From: Acidobacteria bacterium SCN 69-37
GTDB taxonomy: Bacteria; Acidobacteriota; Vicinamibacteria; Vicinamibacterales; SCN-69-37
Assembly (NCBI GenBank): GCA_001724025.1
Contig: MEDJ01000003.1
Coordinates: forward strand, 117,002 to 181,001
Length of the DNA stretch: 64,000 nt
Direction of reading: 5' to 3'
A program made the position numbers and the translations under genes. Under the pieces are notes generated by a model, which saw only the letters and a list, made by a program, of their open reading frames with translations, was not told the DNA's origin and did no database searches. Below, piece after piece: positions 18,105-27,041 of this stretch; within the stretch, counting starts at the first letter, position 1; each line of letters opens with the position of its first letter.

Positions 18105-19709
18105 GTGGAGACCTTGTCCTTGAAACCTGTTCTCATCGGCGGCGCGTGGCGCGCGTCTGCCAGCGCTTCGGATACGTTCACGGCGATCAATCCCGCGACG
18201 GGGGAGTCACTGGCCGACCGATACCCGGTCTCGGGGATCGATGACGTCGAGGCCGCGTGCCGGGCGGGGTACGACGCGGCCGTCGCGCTCGGCGCGCTGC
18301 CGGATCGCGTCGATCGCCTCGCGGCCTTTCTCGAGGCATATGCGACACGGATCGAGGGGGCTGCCGATGCGCTGGTCGCGATGGCGCACGACGAAACGGC
18401 GTATCCCGAGACGCCGCGCCTGCGGTCGTCGGAACTGCCGCGGACCACGAATCAGTTGCGCCAGGCCGCTGCGGCCGCCCGCGATCGATCGTGGACGATG
18501 GCCACGATCGATACGGCCACGAACATCCGGTCGTACTACGCGGCCCTCGGCGGGCCCGTCGTCGTGTTCGGGCCGAACAACTTTCCGTACGCGTTCAACT
18601 CGGTCGCTGGCGGGGACTTTGCCGCGGCTGTCGCGGCGGGCCACCCGGTGATCGCCAAGGCGAACACCAGCCACCCGGGGACGTCGCGGCTGTTCGCCGA
18701 ACTCGCGCACGCGGCGGCCGTCGAGGCCGGGTTACCGGCGGCCATGGTGCAGCTGATCTATCGCCTGCCATCGGACGCCGGTTTCCGGCTCGTGTCGCAC
18801 CCGCTCGTGGCCGCCACCGGCTTCACCGGCAGCAAGGCCGCGGGTGTGGCGCTGAAGGCAGCGGCCGAGCGGGCGGGCAAGCCGATCTATCTCGAGATGT
18901 CGAGCGTCAATCCGGTATTCGCGCTGCCCGGCGTGCTGGCCGAGCGCGGTGCGGCCGTCGCGCGGGAGCTCTTCGATTCGTGCGCGCTCGGTTCGGGTCA
19001 GTTCTGCACGCGTCCCGGCCTCACCGTCGTACCGCAGGGCGCGGCCGGCGATGCGTTCCTCTCGGAAGTCGCGCTGCTGTTCGCCCAGGGGGCGCCGGGC
19101 ACGCTCCTCGGTCGTGCCGGCCTGTCGTCGGTGATCGAGGGCATCGAGGTCCTCAAGCAGCACGGCGCCGAGGTGCTGGTCGGGGGCGCGCCCGTCGACG
19201 GGCCACGCATCAGTTTCGCCAACACGCTGCTGCGCGTGTCGGGCGAGACATTCCTCACGCACGCACACGCCCTGCAGACCGAGGCGTTCGCCACGGTCAA
19301 CACCGTGGTCGTCGCGCGTGACGTGACGCAGATGGCCGCGATCGCCGACAGCCTCGAGGGCAACCTCACGGGCACGATCTACAGTGCCACGGGTGGGGAA
19401 GACGATTCGGCGTACGACGTCATCGCGCCGGTACTGCGTCGCCGCGTGGGCCGGCTGCTGAACGACAAGATGCCGACGGGCGTGGCCGTCTCGCCGGCGA
19501 TGAACCACGGCGGACCGTACCCGGCCACCGGGCACCCGGGCTTCACGGCCGTCGGAATCCCTGCGTCGCTGCTGCGGTTCGCGGCGCTGCAGTCGTTCGA
19601 CAACGTCCGGCCGCATCGGCTGCCGCCGGAACTCGGTGACAGGAACCCGACGGGCACGATGTGGCGGCGAATCGATCTCCAGTGGACGACGGGAGACGTG
19701 GCGAAGTAG
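18105..19709 (+). CDS. NADP-dependent ketoglutarate-semialdehyde dehydrogenase-like aldehyde dehydrogenase
   Basis: About 534 residues, oxidises an aldehyde to acid; likely forms 2-oxoglutarate from its semialdehyde. NAD(P) site VVVFGPNNFPYAFNSVAGGD and FTGSKAAG; general base Glu in LEMSSVNPVFALPG (this SSVNP form marks the KGSADH group rather than ELGG of ordinary ALDHs); catalytic Cys in LGSGQFCTRPGLTV near residue 300. Start is uncertain: GTG 18105 is used; TTG 18114, which has GGAG a few bases upstream, is possible. 99 bases after the FAH-family gene, same strand. Confidence 0.87.
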   Translation: METLSLKPVLIGGAWRASASASDTFTAINPATGESLADRYPVSGIDDVEAACRAGYDAAVALGALPDRVDRLAAFLEAYATRIEGAADALVAMAHDETAYPETPRLRSSELPRTTNQLRQAAAAARDRSWTMATIDTATNIRSYYAALGGPVVVFGPNNFPYAFNSVAGGDFAAAVAAGHPVIAKANTSHPGTSRLFAELAHAAAVEAGLPAAMVQLIYRLPSDAGFRLVSHPLVAATGFTGSKAAGVALKAAAERAGKPIYLEMSSVNPVFALPGVLAERGAAVARELFDSCALGSGQFCTRPGLTVVPQGAAGDAFLSEVALLFAQGAPGTLLGRAGLSSVIEGIEVLKQHGAEVLVGGAPVDGPRISFANTLLRVSGETFLTHAHALQTEAFATVNTVVVARDVTQMAAIADSLEGNLTGTIYSATGGEDDSAYDVIAPVLRRRVGRLLNDKMPTGVAVSPAMNHGGPYPATGHPGFTAVGIPASLLRFAALQSFDNVRPHRLPPELGDRNPTGTMWRRIDLQWTTGDVAK

Positions 19710-20641
19710 GCGGGGCTGGCGGCCTGGTGCCGCCGGCGATCGCCGCGCGGCTCTACGACCGCGCGGGCGCGGCGGCATGGGCGCTGCCGCACGCGGTCTT
19801 TGCAGCGGCGCTCGATCGCAGCGTGCGCCACGCGCTCGGCCTGGCGCTGGCGACATCCTCGCCGGCGGACGTCGAGCGGTACTGCGGGGGCCTGCACCTC
19901 GAGGATCTCGCGCTGGCCACGGCCTGTGCCGAGGGACGTGAGCCGGCCTGGGAGCACTTCGTCCGCGAGATGCGTCCGGCCCTGTATCGCGCGGCGGCTG
20001 CGATCGATCGCACGGGCGGTGGCCGCGATCTCGCCGATTCGCTCTACGCGGAGCTGTTCGGCCTGCGCGATCGCGACGGCGCCCGGCAGTCGCTCTTCCG
20101 GTACTTCCACGGGCGGAGCAGTCTCGGATCCTGGGTCCGCGCCGTACTCGCGCAGCGACATGTCGATCGCGTGCGTGCGGCGCGTCGTCTCGATCCGCTC
20201 CCCGATGACGATGCGCCGGGCGCGCTGCCGTCACCGCCTGCGGCGGCGCCGGCCGCGCCCTCGCGTCATCACGTGGCGATGCACGCCGCGCTGGCCGCGG
20301 CTCTGGCCGCGATCGCGCCGCGCGATCGCCTGCGGCTGGCCTGCTACTACGCCCGCGACATGAAACTGGCCGCCATCGGCCGGATGCTCGGCGAGCACGA
20401 GGCGTCCGTGTCCCGGCGCCTGGCCCGGGCGCGGCGCGAGGTGCGTGCGGCCATCGAGGCGCACCTGCGGGCGCAGGCCGGGTACGACACCGCGGGCGTG
20501 GACGAGTGTTTTCGCGCCGTGGCTGTCGACAGCGGCCCGCTCGACCTGGCCGTGTTGTTCGACACGCAGCCGGCATCCGTCGACGGGGACCGCAAGATTC
20601 CCGTGGCTGCACGTTCTGAGGAAAGGGGGACGAGTGGCTGA
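19661..20641 (+). CDS. ECF-type RNA polymerase sigma factor
   Basis: 326 residues. A sigma region 2-like part (FVREMRPALYRAAAAIDRTG to LGSWVRAVLAQRHVDRVRAA) and a region 4-like helix-turn-helix (MKLAAIGRMLGEHEASVSRR near residue 245) are separated by an Ala/Pro linker. About 65 residues precede region 2 and 55 follow region 4, longer than a minimal ECF factor. The ATG at 19661 lies inside the aldehyde dehydrogenase end by 49 bases; GTG 19727 just after that gene is an alternative. It overlaps the next gene, a zinc-finger anti-sigma protein, by 8 bases, which supports the assignment. Confidence 0.8.
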   Translation: MAANRSPVDDGRRGEVGGAGGLVPPAIAARLYDRAGAAAWALPHAVFAAALDRSVRHALGLALATSSPADVERYCGGLHLEDLALATACAEGREPAWEHFVREMRPALYRAAAAIDRTGGGRDLADSLYAELFGLRDRDGARQSLFRYFHGRSSLGSWVRAVLAQRHVDRVRAARRLDPLPDDDAPGALPSPPAAAPAAPSRHHVAMHAALAAALAAIAPRDRLRLACYYARDMKLAAIGRMLGEHEASVSRRLARARREVRAAIEAHLRAQAGYDTAGVDECFRAVAVDSGPLDLAVLFDTQPASVDGDRKIPVAARSEERGTSG

Positions 20642-22028
20642 TCGGAACGCACGCGATCGCCAGGTGGAGCCGTGGCTCCGGCAGGCATGGCCCGAGGGGA
20701 CGTCCTCGTCATCGGCCTGTCTCGACGCGGAGCAACTGGCTGCGTGGGTGGCCGGCGGGCTGCGTGCGGACGAAGCCGAGGCGGCAGAGCGTCACCTGGC
20801 TGACTGCGCGTCGTGCCAGGCCATGCTCGCGGTATTTGCCGAGGCCGAGTCGTCGGTCGCGATGGCGGAGGTCCCTGCGGCCGCGCCGTTCTGGAGCCGG
20901 TGGCGCCTGCCGTGGCTGGCGCCCCTGGCGGCCGCGAGTCTCGTCGTGCTGGTCTGGCTGGCGGCCCCGCGCGATCGCGTGGCCGCCCCCGACGTCACGA
21001 CGATGGCGCGGGTCGAGCAGCAGGCGGGGGAGCCGGCGCCGCCGGCGCCGGCTCCACCGACGCCCCCCGCGCCGGAGTCTTCGGCGCCAGCGTCTCCGGC
21101 TCCCCCCGCGTCCGCGCCCTCGGCGCCGATCGCCTCGTCCGCGCCGTCGCGGACGATGGCGGCCGCGCCATCGTCGAGCCCGTCATCGTCCGTACCCGAG
21201 CCGCCGGGCGCTGGCGCCGAAGCGTCCGCTCCGGCGCCAGCGGCGGACAGGACTGCGTCTGTGGCGCCCGCGCCGGCGCGTGGGCGCGACGCGGCTGACG
21301 CGGCCGCGCCAGCCGCGTCGGATCAGGCGATTGGCGCCGCGCGCGCGAAGGCTGCGGAGGAATCGACGCGGCTGGCATCCGCCTCGGACGCGGCGCAGGC
21401 GGTGCGGCGGCCGTCCGCTCTCGCGTCGCCCGGGGCCGGCCGCGCCGCGCGGGCGGCTCCGGGTTCGCGGACTGACGCCGCGTCCGGCGCCGATGCCGCT
21501 ATCGCGGTGCCGACGGCGCAGGCGATGACGCCACCGCCACAGGCGACGGCGCCGCCGCGCGTCGGCGGCGCGGACCGCGCCCTCGAGCGCGCGTACTCGA
21601 CGGCCATGCGCACCGAAGTACCTGGCGAGGTGCCGCGACACGCGGCGGTGTCGCCGACGGTGCCCGCGGTCTTCGGCGCGCCGCAGCCCGCGCCTGGCGC
21701 CGGCGTGGTGCGCTGGCGCATCACGCCGGACGGCAGGCTCGAGCGCGCCGCGGGGGACGGCCAGCTGTGGCTGGCCGTCCCCCTGCCGGGGCCCATCGTC
21801 GTCACGGCAGGATCGGCACCGCTGGCGCACGTGGTCTGGCTCGGCGGCCGCGGCGGCGCCGTGTTGCGCTCGACCGATCTCGTCACCTTCGATCCGCGTC
21901 CCACCCCGACGACGGCAGCCATTGTCGCGATCGAGGCGACCGACGCCGCGCGTGTGCGCGTCGTCGCGGCTGATGGCCGTGAGTTCTCGACGACGGACGG
22001 AGGCCTGACGTGGACGCCACTGCCGTAG
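20634..22028 (+). CDS. Membrane anti-sigma protein, zinc finger plus Ycf48-like C-terminal domain
   Basis: 464 residues. Cytosolic N-terminus with the zinc anti-sigma motif H-x3-C-x2-C (ERHLADCASCQ, near residue 55), one transmembrane helix (LAPLAAASLVVLVWLAAP, near residue 95), then a roughly 200-residue Ala/Pro/Ser-rich periplasmic linker, and a C-terminal domain of about 110 residues with two BNR/Ycf48-like blades (WLGGRGGAVLRSTDLVTF and VVAADGREFSTTDGGLTW). The GTG start has GAAAGGGGG before it and overlaps the sigma gene by 8 bases. It probably holds the sigma factor at the membrane until the outer domain senses an unknown signal. Confidence 0.82.
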   Translation: MADRNARDRQVEPWLRQAWPEGTSSSSACLDAEQLAAWVAGGLRADEAEAAERHLADCASCQAMLAVFAEAESSVAMAEVPAAAPFWSRWRLPWLAPLAAASLVVLVWLAAPRDRVAAPDVTTMARVEQQAGEPAPPAPAPPTPPAPESSAPASPAPPASAPSAPIASSAPSRTMAAAPSSSPSSSVPEPPGAGAEASAPAPAADRTASVAPAPARGRDAADAAAPAASDQAIGAARAKAAEESTRLASASDAAQAVRRPSALASPGAGRAARAAPGSRTDAASGADAAIAVPTAQAMTPPPQATAPPRVGGADRALERAYSTAMRTEVPGEVPRHAAVSPTVPAVFGAPQPAPGAGVVRWRITPDGRLERAAGDGQLWLAVPLPGPIVVTAGSAPLAHVVWLGGRGGAVLRSTDLVTFDPRPTPTTAAIVAIEATDAARVRVVAADGREFSTTDGGLTWTPLP

Positions 22029-22214
22029 ATCCCATCCGCGTCGACGTCGTCACGCACGTGCGCACGCGCCAGCAGGGAACACGCGCGATCGAGGATGTCG
22101 GACGCCCCGGCGGGCGCGGGGCACCCGCCTCCGCCAGGGCTTCAGCGGACCACCGCCGCCTCGGGCGAAGGAAGATGGTCGGCCCCGGGGAGCAAGGGCG
22201 ATCGCATTACGTTC

Positions 22215-22243
22215 CCCGAGGCTGAAGCCTCGGGGCTCCGAAT
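22215..22243. repeat. Family A palindromic repeat
   Basis: Arms CCCCGAGGCT and AGCCTCGGGG around the invariant TGA centre, with a GCTCCGAA flank shared with the copies at 37108 and 41350. Confidence 0.8.
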
Positions 22244-22333
22244 GCAAACAGCCGCCGCCTGCCGCCCGCCGCCCGCGGCCGCGCCGCCCACTGCCTGCCG
22301 CCACAGCCTTGTCGCCTCGCAGCCGCTGAGTTC

Positions 22334-22339
22334 TAATGT
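22334..22339 (+). promoter_or_regulatory. Candidate -10 box for a leaderless transcript
   Basis: TAATGT ends 6 bases before the GTG start at 22346; no Shine-Dalgarno sequence is present. Confidence 0.45.
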
Positions 22340-22345
22340 CCCTTC

Positions 22346-23095
22346 GTGCGTTCGATCCTGCCCCCGTCCTACAAGCTGCAACATGGTCACGCCGAACGCG
22401 TCGAACTGGCGGCCGACCGCGTGTTTCGCGTGCGGAACAAGGTGTCGTATCGCCTGGCTCACTGGCCCATCTGGATCTGGGTCTTCTTCATCGCCCCGGG
22501 GCCCATCACCTTCGATCTCTTCGCGAGCGGCGGCAGCGTGATGACGCTCGCCTGGCTTGGCATCGTCCTCGTCGGCACCGGCATCGCCGGGCTGCGCGGA
22601 CGGCTGCCGGGCGTCGAGCCAGCGCCGTATATCCTCCGGTTCTACGAGGATCGTCCGAACCCGCTCTATCGTCGCGTCTGCTACACGCTGGCGTGGAGCG
22701 AGGTGGTGGCCTACGCGGTCCTGAACATCGCAGGGCTCGTCGACGCGATCGTCAACGGTCAGTGGCGCGCGCGCGCCATCTACGATGCCGGCTATTTCCC
22801 CATCGTGATCACCATCTGGACGCTGGGCGGAATCGGCTGGCTGCCGCGCGTGGGCCGGTCCACGAAGAACGAAGGACACGAGCGGCGCTACTTCTACGGA
22901 TCGGTCTGGGCGGTCTGCATCGCGCAGCCGGTGCTGTGGCTGCTCTGGAAGGTCCTGCCGCAGACGCGCGGCTTCGACGCGCTGAAGCTGGCGGTGTTCG
23001 TCGGCATCCTCGTCTGGGTCGGCGATCGGGCGCGGCGCGGATTGCTGCCGCGCACGCGTCCGATCCTCCCCGGCGAACTCGCCATCTCGGATTGA
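22346..23095 (+). CDS. Polytopic membrane protein of unknown function
   Basis: 249 residues with about six hydrophobic helices (for instance WPIWIWVFFIAPGPITF, LAWLGIVLVGTGIAGL, LKLAVFVGILVWVGDRA) and a conserved-looking soluble loop LRFYEDRPNPLYRRVC. No family recognised. The GTG start is close to a -10-like box. The following methyltransferase starts 11 bases after it and may be co-transcribed. An overlapping frame from ATG 22336 is a reading-frame shadow. Confidence 0.68.
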   Translation: MRSILPPSYKLQHGHAERVELAADRVFRVRNKVSYRLAHWPIWIWVFFIAPGPITFDLFASGGSVMTLAWLGIVLVGTGIAGLRGRLPGVEPAPYILRFYEDRPNPLYRRVCYTLAWSEVVAYAVLNIAGLVDAIVNGQWRARAIYDAGYFPIVITIWTLGGIGWLPRVGRSTKNEGHERRYFYGSVWAVCIAQPVLWLLWKVLPQTRGFDALKLAVFVGILVWVGDRARRGLLPRTRPILPGELAISD

Positions 23096-23106
23096 GGACG
23101 AGCACG

Positions 23107-23880
23107 ATGACCAGACGCGAAGGCTGGCACGGCTGGGATACCTATGCCGCGTTCTACGACTGGGAGAACGCGCGCACGCTCGGCCGTCGCGACGTGCCGT
23201 TCTGGCGGCGCACGCTGACGGGTGAAGGCGCGCGGACGCTCGAACTCGGCTGCGGCACGGGCCGGCTCTTGGTTCCGATGGCGCGCGCGGGTGTGTCGAT
23301 GGTCGGTCTCGATCGATCGGCGGAGATGCTCGCGCGTGCACGGACACGCGCGCGACGGCTGCCGCGCGCGGCCCGTCCCGCCCTCGTGCGCGGGGACATC
23401 CGCACGCTGCCGTTCCCCGATCGATCCTTCGGCGCCGTGATGGCGCCGTATGGCATGTTCCAGTCACTGGTGCGCGAGTCCGATCTCGCGATGCTGCTCG
23501 CCGACGCGCACCGCGTGCTGCGCCGGCGCGGACTGTTCGGGATCGATCTCGTGCCCGACCTGCCGAAGTGGCGCGAATATCACGAACAGGTCAGCATGCG
23601 CGGCCGCGGTCCTCGCGGTGGGGAGTTGACGCTCGTCGAATCCGTACGTCAGGACCAGCGTCGCCGTCTGACGATCTTCGACGAGACGTTCGTCGAGCGC
23701 ATCGGCCGATCGACCACGCGCCACACGTTCTCGCTCACGTTCCGCACCCTCACCGTCCCCGAGGTCGTCGAGCGCCTGGCCGCTGCCGGCTTCGCCGTCG
23801 AGCAGCTGATTGGCGACTACCGTGGCGGCGCGTGGACGGACGACGCGGACGTGTGGGTGGTGCTCGCGAGGAAGCGGTAG
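23107..23880 (+). CDS. SAM-dependent class I methyltransferase
   Basis: 257 residues, Rossmann-type. Motif I is TLELGCGTGRLLVPMARAG (near residue 45), the acidic residue after beta2 is in MVGLDRSAEMLARA, and motif II/III are RGDIRTLPFPDRSFGAVMAP. The substrate is unknown; the family includes small-molecule methyltransferases. It ends 22 bases before a family A repeat block. Confidence 0.85.
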   Translation: MTRREGWHGWDTYAAFYDWENARTLGRRDVPFWRRTLTGEGARTLELGCGTGRLLVPMARAGVSMVGLDRSAEMLARARTRARRLPRAARPALVRGDIRTLPFPDRSFGAVMAPYGMFQSLVRESDLAMLLADAHRVLRRRGLFGIDLVPDLPKWREYHEQVSMRGRGPRGGELTLVESVRQDQRRRLTIFDETFVERIGRSTTRHTFSLTFRTLTVPEVVERLAAAGFAVEQLIGDYRGGAWTDDADVWVVLARKR

Positions 23881-23902
23881 CGTGCGCGCGGCCCCTACAC
23901 GT

Positions 23903-24035
23903 CGGAGCCCCGAGGCTTCAGCCTCGGGGGACACGTGTCGTGCGGGTGTCGGTGTTTCCCTGGGGCTGAAGCCCCAGGGCTCCGAAGACTGAAGCCCCAG
24001 CGTTCCGAACACTGAAGAAGCCCAGGGCTCCAAAG
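23903..24035. repeat. Family A repeats: two full and two broken copies
   Basis: Full copies at 23903-23930 (GAGGCTTCAGCCTC variant) and, inverted, at 23957-23985. Two decayed half copies follow at 23988-24009 and 24012-24035 (CTGAAGCCCCAGC and AGCCCAGGGCTCC). This is the only place in the window where the family is visibly eroding. It lies between convergent genes. Confidence 0.8.
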
Positions 24036-24075
24036 ACCGGGTGTCACGCCCGGGAAAGATCGGTAGGCGGAGGCG

Positions 24076-25164
24076 TTACTCGGCATAGGGATCGATCGTC
24101 TTGATCGATCCGTCGACGCGATGCGTGAGCGGGGTCACTTTGATGTTGCGCAGGTGCGTCTGGCCACCGGAGCTCTGCGTGTCGTGGTAGAAGAGGTACC
24201 ACTGCCCGCCGATGTCGACGATCGAGTGGTGGCTCGTCCAGCCGAGGACCGGCTCGAGTATGCGGCCGCGGTACATGAACGGCCCGTAGGGTGACGAACC
24301 GGTGGCGTACGCGATGTAGTGCGTATCCCCCGTCGAGTACGAGAAGTAGTACGTCCCGTTGTACTTGTGCAGCCAGGAGGCCTCGAAGAAGCGGCGGTCG
24401 TTGTCGCCGGCCGTGAGCGGCGCTCCGTGTTCGTCGAGAATGACGACGTTCGTCGGCGTTTCCGCGAAGCTCAGCATGTCGTTCGCCAGGCGCGCGACTT
24501 TCGGCGCGATGGCCGGCTGATCGTCGGCCGGATAGACGTCGTCCGGCTGGTAGGTGCCGTTCGTCCATCGCTGGAGTTGCCCGCCCCAGATGCCACCGAA
24601 ATACATGTAGAACTGGCCGTCGTCGTCCTTGAAGACGGCCGGATCGATGCTGAAGCTGCCGGCAATCGGCTGCGGCGCCGCCTTGAAGGGACCCGCCGGG
24701 GAATCGCCGACAGCCACGCCGATGCGGAAGACGTCGTCCTTGTCCTTGGCCGGGAAGTAGAAATAGTAGCGGCCGTCCTTCTCCGCAGCATCGGGCGCCC
24801 ACATCTGGCGGCCGGCCCACGGTACGTCGGCGATGTCGAGCGCCACACCGTGGTCGGTCACGTCACCGCCAATGGCCGGCATCGAGAACACGTGATAGTC
24901 GCGCATGGCGAAGTGGCTGCCGAGATCGTCGGCAGGCACGCCCGCGTCGAAGTCGTGCGACGGATAGATGTAGATGCGTCCATCGAACACGTGGGCGGAC
25001 GGATCGGCCGTGAAGATCTCGCTGACGAGCGGTTGCGTGAGGAAGCGCGAGGCGTCGGCCGGACCGGGAGGCTCGACGGGCGGAGCCGGCGGTTGTCCGC
25101 ATCCCGCCACGATCGACGAGAGGATCGCGGCGGCAGTCACGTGCGTCAGGGCAGATCGAGCCAT
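24076..25164 (-). CDS. Glycoside hydrolase family 43-like lipoprotein
   Basis: 362 residues; signal peptide with lipobox SSIVAGC, so a lipid-anchored periplasmic or outer-surface enzyme. Five-bladed beta-propeller features: catalytic base Asp in TADPSAHVFDGRIYIYPSHD (near residue 53), pKa-tuning Asp in SIDPAVFKDDDGQFYMYFGG, and catalytic acid Glu in FFEASWLHKYNGTYYFSYS. GH43 enzymes cleave arabinan, xylan or related side chains; the exact linkage cannot be read. Lies 52 bases downstream of the GMC oxidoreductase, same strand, so they may be one transcript. Confidence 0.85.
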   Translation of the reverse strand: MARSALTHVTAAAILSSIVAGCGQPPAPPVEPPGPADASRFLTQPLVSEIFTADPSAHVFDGRIYIYPSHDFDAGVPADDLGSHFAMRDYHVFSMPAIGGDVTDHGVALDIADVPWAGRQMWAPDAAEKDGRYYFYFPAKDKDDVFRIGVAVGDSPAGPFKAAPQPIAGSFSIDPAVFKDDDGQFYMYFGGIWGGQLQRWTNGTYQPDDVYPADDQPAIAPKVARLANDMLSFAETPTNVVILDEHGAPLTAGDNDRRFFEASWLHKYNGTYYFSYSTGDTHYIAYATGSSPYGPFMYRGRILEPVLGWTSHHSIVDIGGQWYLFYHDTQSSGGQTHLRNIKVTPLTHRVDGSIKTIDPYAE

Positions 25165-25216
25165 GGATGGACTCCTCGTGTGAGAACCGGCAGTGCGATG
25201 GGGTGCGATGATATCG

Positions 25217-26923
25217 CTAGACCGAGCCCTGTTTCATCTGCTCCATCAGATAGTCCATCGAGCGGACCGTGAGCGCCATGATGGTGAGTGTCGGGTTCTG
25301 GCAGCCGCCGGAGACGAAGCACGACGCGTCGGTCACGAACAGGTTCGGGACGTCGTGCGTCTGCTGGAACTGGTTCAGTACCGATGTCTTCGGGTCGCGG
25401 CCCATCCGCGCGATGCCCATCTCGTGGATGCCGAATCCCGGCACGCGATCGATGTACTGGAACGGCTGCACGTTCCGTCCGCCGGCCGCCTCGAGCATCT
25501 CGGCGGCGGCCACGCCCATGTCCGGAATCATCTTCAGCTCGTTCTCTTTCCACGCCATCGAAATACGCAGCACCGGGATGCCCCACGCGTCGACGACGGC
25601 GGGATCGATCGACACGTGGTTGTCCTCGTACGGCAGCACTTCGCCGAAGCCGACGAACTGGACCGTCGTGACGCCCGTCTGCTGCACGACGGCCCGCTTG
25701 TACGCCTCGCCGAATCCGGGAAACGCAAGCGTGTGCGCCGTGGTGCCGCCACCCTGGTAGCCGTAGCCGCGGATGAAGTCCTTGTGCGCCGGCTCGCCGG
25801 GGCGGTTGCGGAACCGGACGACGTACAGACCGGTGGGCCGGTTCGGCCCGTCGATGCCGAGCGGACCGGGATGATCGGGGAACTCGGCGCTCGCGCCGCC
25901 GGCCACCCACGTGTGATCCATCAGATACTTGCCGAGGACCCCGCTCGAGTTCGCGAGTCCACCCTCGTACTGGCGGTTGCGGCTGTTGAAGAGGATGCGG
26001 ACCGATTCCAGCGACTGCGCGGCCAGGACGACGACGCGCGCGCGCACTTCGTGGACCTCGCGCGTGTCCCTGTCGATGTAGGTGACGCCGCGCGCTGTCC
26101 GGCCGTCCGGATCCATCAGCACCTGATAGACCATCGCGTTCTGGATCAGCGTGCAGCGGCCCGTGGCCAGCGCGTCGGCGACGGTCGTGTTCGCCGCGTT
26201 GAAGTACGACCGCGTGACGCAGCCTCGCTCGCACGGGCCGCAGTAGTGGCACGGCTGGCGGCCGTTCTGGGCGCGCGTGATGTTGGCTGCGCGGCCCTGC
26301 GTGAGTGTGCGGTTGAACTGCTGCTTCAGGACGCCGCGCACGTGGACCTCGGCGCACGTGAGGCCCATCGGTGGGTGATACCGGCTGTCGGGCAACATCG
26401 GATCGTTCTCGACCATGCCCGTGATGCCGACGTAGTCTTCGACCAGTTCGTAGTAGGGAACCAGATCCTCGTATGCCAGTGGCCAGTCCATGCCGAAGCC
26501 GTCGAGGCTTGCGGCCTGGAAGTCGTGCGGCCCGAACCTGTAGCTCTGCCGGCCCCACACGTTCGTCCGGCCGCCGACGACGCGCATGCGCCCCTGCCAC
26601 GAGAAGGGGCGGCCGGTGGGCGTCGTGTACGGCTCGTCGAGATCGTTGGCGAACCACTCGTAGTTGAATTCGCTCAACGCGTAGCAGTCGCTCTGGCGGG
26701 GACGCGTGGCGCGCACGATCGCCGCCGCGCGATTGCGGTACGGCAGGTGATAGGGCGCAAGGTGTTCGCGATAGTCGCCCGGCGACAGCGCGCGTCCGGC
26801 CTCGAGCATCGTGACGCGGATGCCGGCCTCGGTGAGCCGCTTCGCCGCCCAGCCGCCCGAGGCCCCGGATCCGACGACGAGCACATCCACCTGTTCATGG
26901 GTCCCGGGCGTCGCCTGCTGCAT
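25217..26923 (-). CDS. GMC-family FAD oxidoreductase, gluconate/sugar dehydrogenase large-subunit type
   Basis: 568 residues. FAD dinucleotide motif VLVVGSGASGGWAAKRL near the N-terminus ending in MLEAG; GMC signature region GRTNVWGRQSYRFGP; a cysteine-rich insertion CHYCGPCERGC near residue 220; C-terminal catalytic region IHEMGIARMG and SGGCQNPTLTIMALTVR. ATG 26923 is chosen because GAGAGGA lies 12 bases upstream; longer forms from 26992 or 27094 lack a ribosome site. The gene for the small subunit-3-like partner is divergent across 118 bases. It probably oxidises a sugar or sugar acid in the periplasm, passing electrons to a cytochrome not found here. Confidence 0.87.
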   Translation of the reverse strand: MQQATPGTHEQVDVLVVGSGASGGWAAKRLTEAGIRVTMLEAGRALSPGDYREHLAPYHLPYRNRAAAIVRATRPRQSDCYALSEFNYEWFANDLDEPYTTPTGRPFSWQGRMRVVGGRTNVWGRQSYRFGPHDFQAASLDGFGMDWPLAYEDLVPYYELVEDYVGITGMVENDPMLPDSRYHPPMGLTCAEVHVRGVLKQQFNRTLTQGRAANITRAQNGRQPCHYCGPCERGCVTRSYFNAANTTVADALATGRCTLIQNAMVYQVLMDPDGRTARGVTYIDRDTREVHEVRARVVVLAAQSLESVRILFNSRNRQYEGGLANSSGVLGKYLMDHTWVAGGASAEFPDHPGPLGIDGPNRPTGLYVVRFRNRPGEPAHKDFIRGYGYQGGGTTAHTLAFPGFGEAYKRAVVQQTGVTTVQFVGFGEVLPYEDNHVSIDPAVVDAWGIPVLRISMAWKENELKMIPDMGVAAAEMLEAAGGRNVQPFQYIDRVPGFGIHEMGIARMGRDPKTSVLNQFQQTHDVPNLFVTDASCFVSGGCQNPTLTIMALTVRSMDYLMEQMKQGSV

Positions 26924-27015
26924 CACGTCGTCGATCCTCTCGTTGGGGGTGGCGTTCAGAGTAGTCACAAAGTCGCACGCGCGTAAAGCCATCGTCGTGG
27001 CTGCAGGGCTTCTGG

Positions 27016-27021
27016 TAAGCT
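27016..27021 (+). promoter_or_regulatory. Candidate -10 box of the subunit 3 gene
   Basis: TAAGCT with a transcription start expected near 27028, then GAGAGGG and ATG 27042. It sits in the 118-base divergent gap to the GMC gene. Confidence 0.35.
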
Positions 27022-27041
27022 CCGGGTTCGAGAGGGATCCC

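Larger units (their letters stand above)
22029..22345. other. Intergenic region, 317 bases, with one family A repeat
   Basis: No gene is seen. It holds a family A copy at 22215-22243 (CCCCGAGGCTGAAGCCTCGG form), a C/G-rich stretch of GCCGCC-like repeats at 22250-22325, and a -10-like box at its end. A 71-residue open frame over 22010-22225 has no start signal and overlaps the preceding gene; it is not called. Confidence 0.6.

Noticed and set aside
22336-23106. N-terminal extension of the methyltransferase from ATG 22336
   Set aside because: That stretch is the wrong frame of the membrane protein gene at 22346, whose hydrophobic helices are clear; the methyltransferase starts at 23107.
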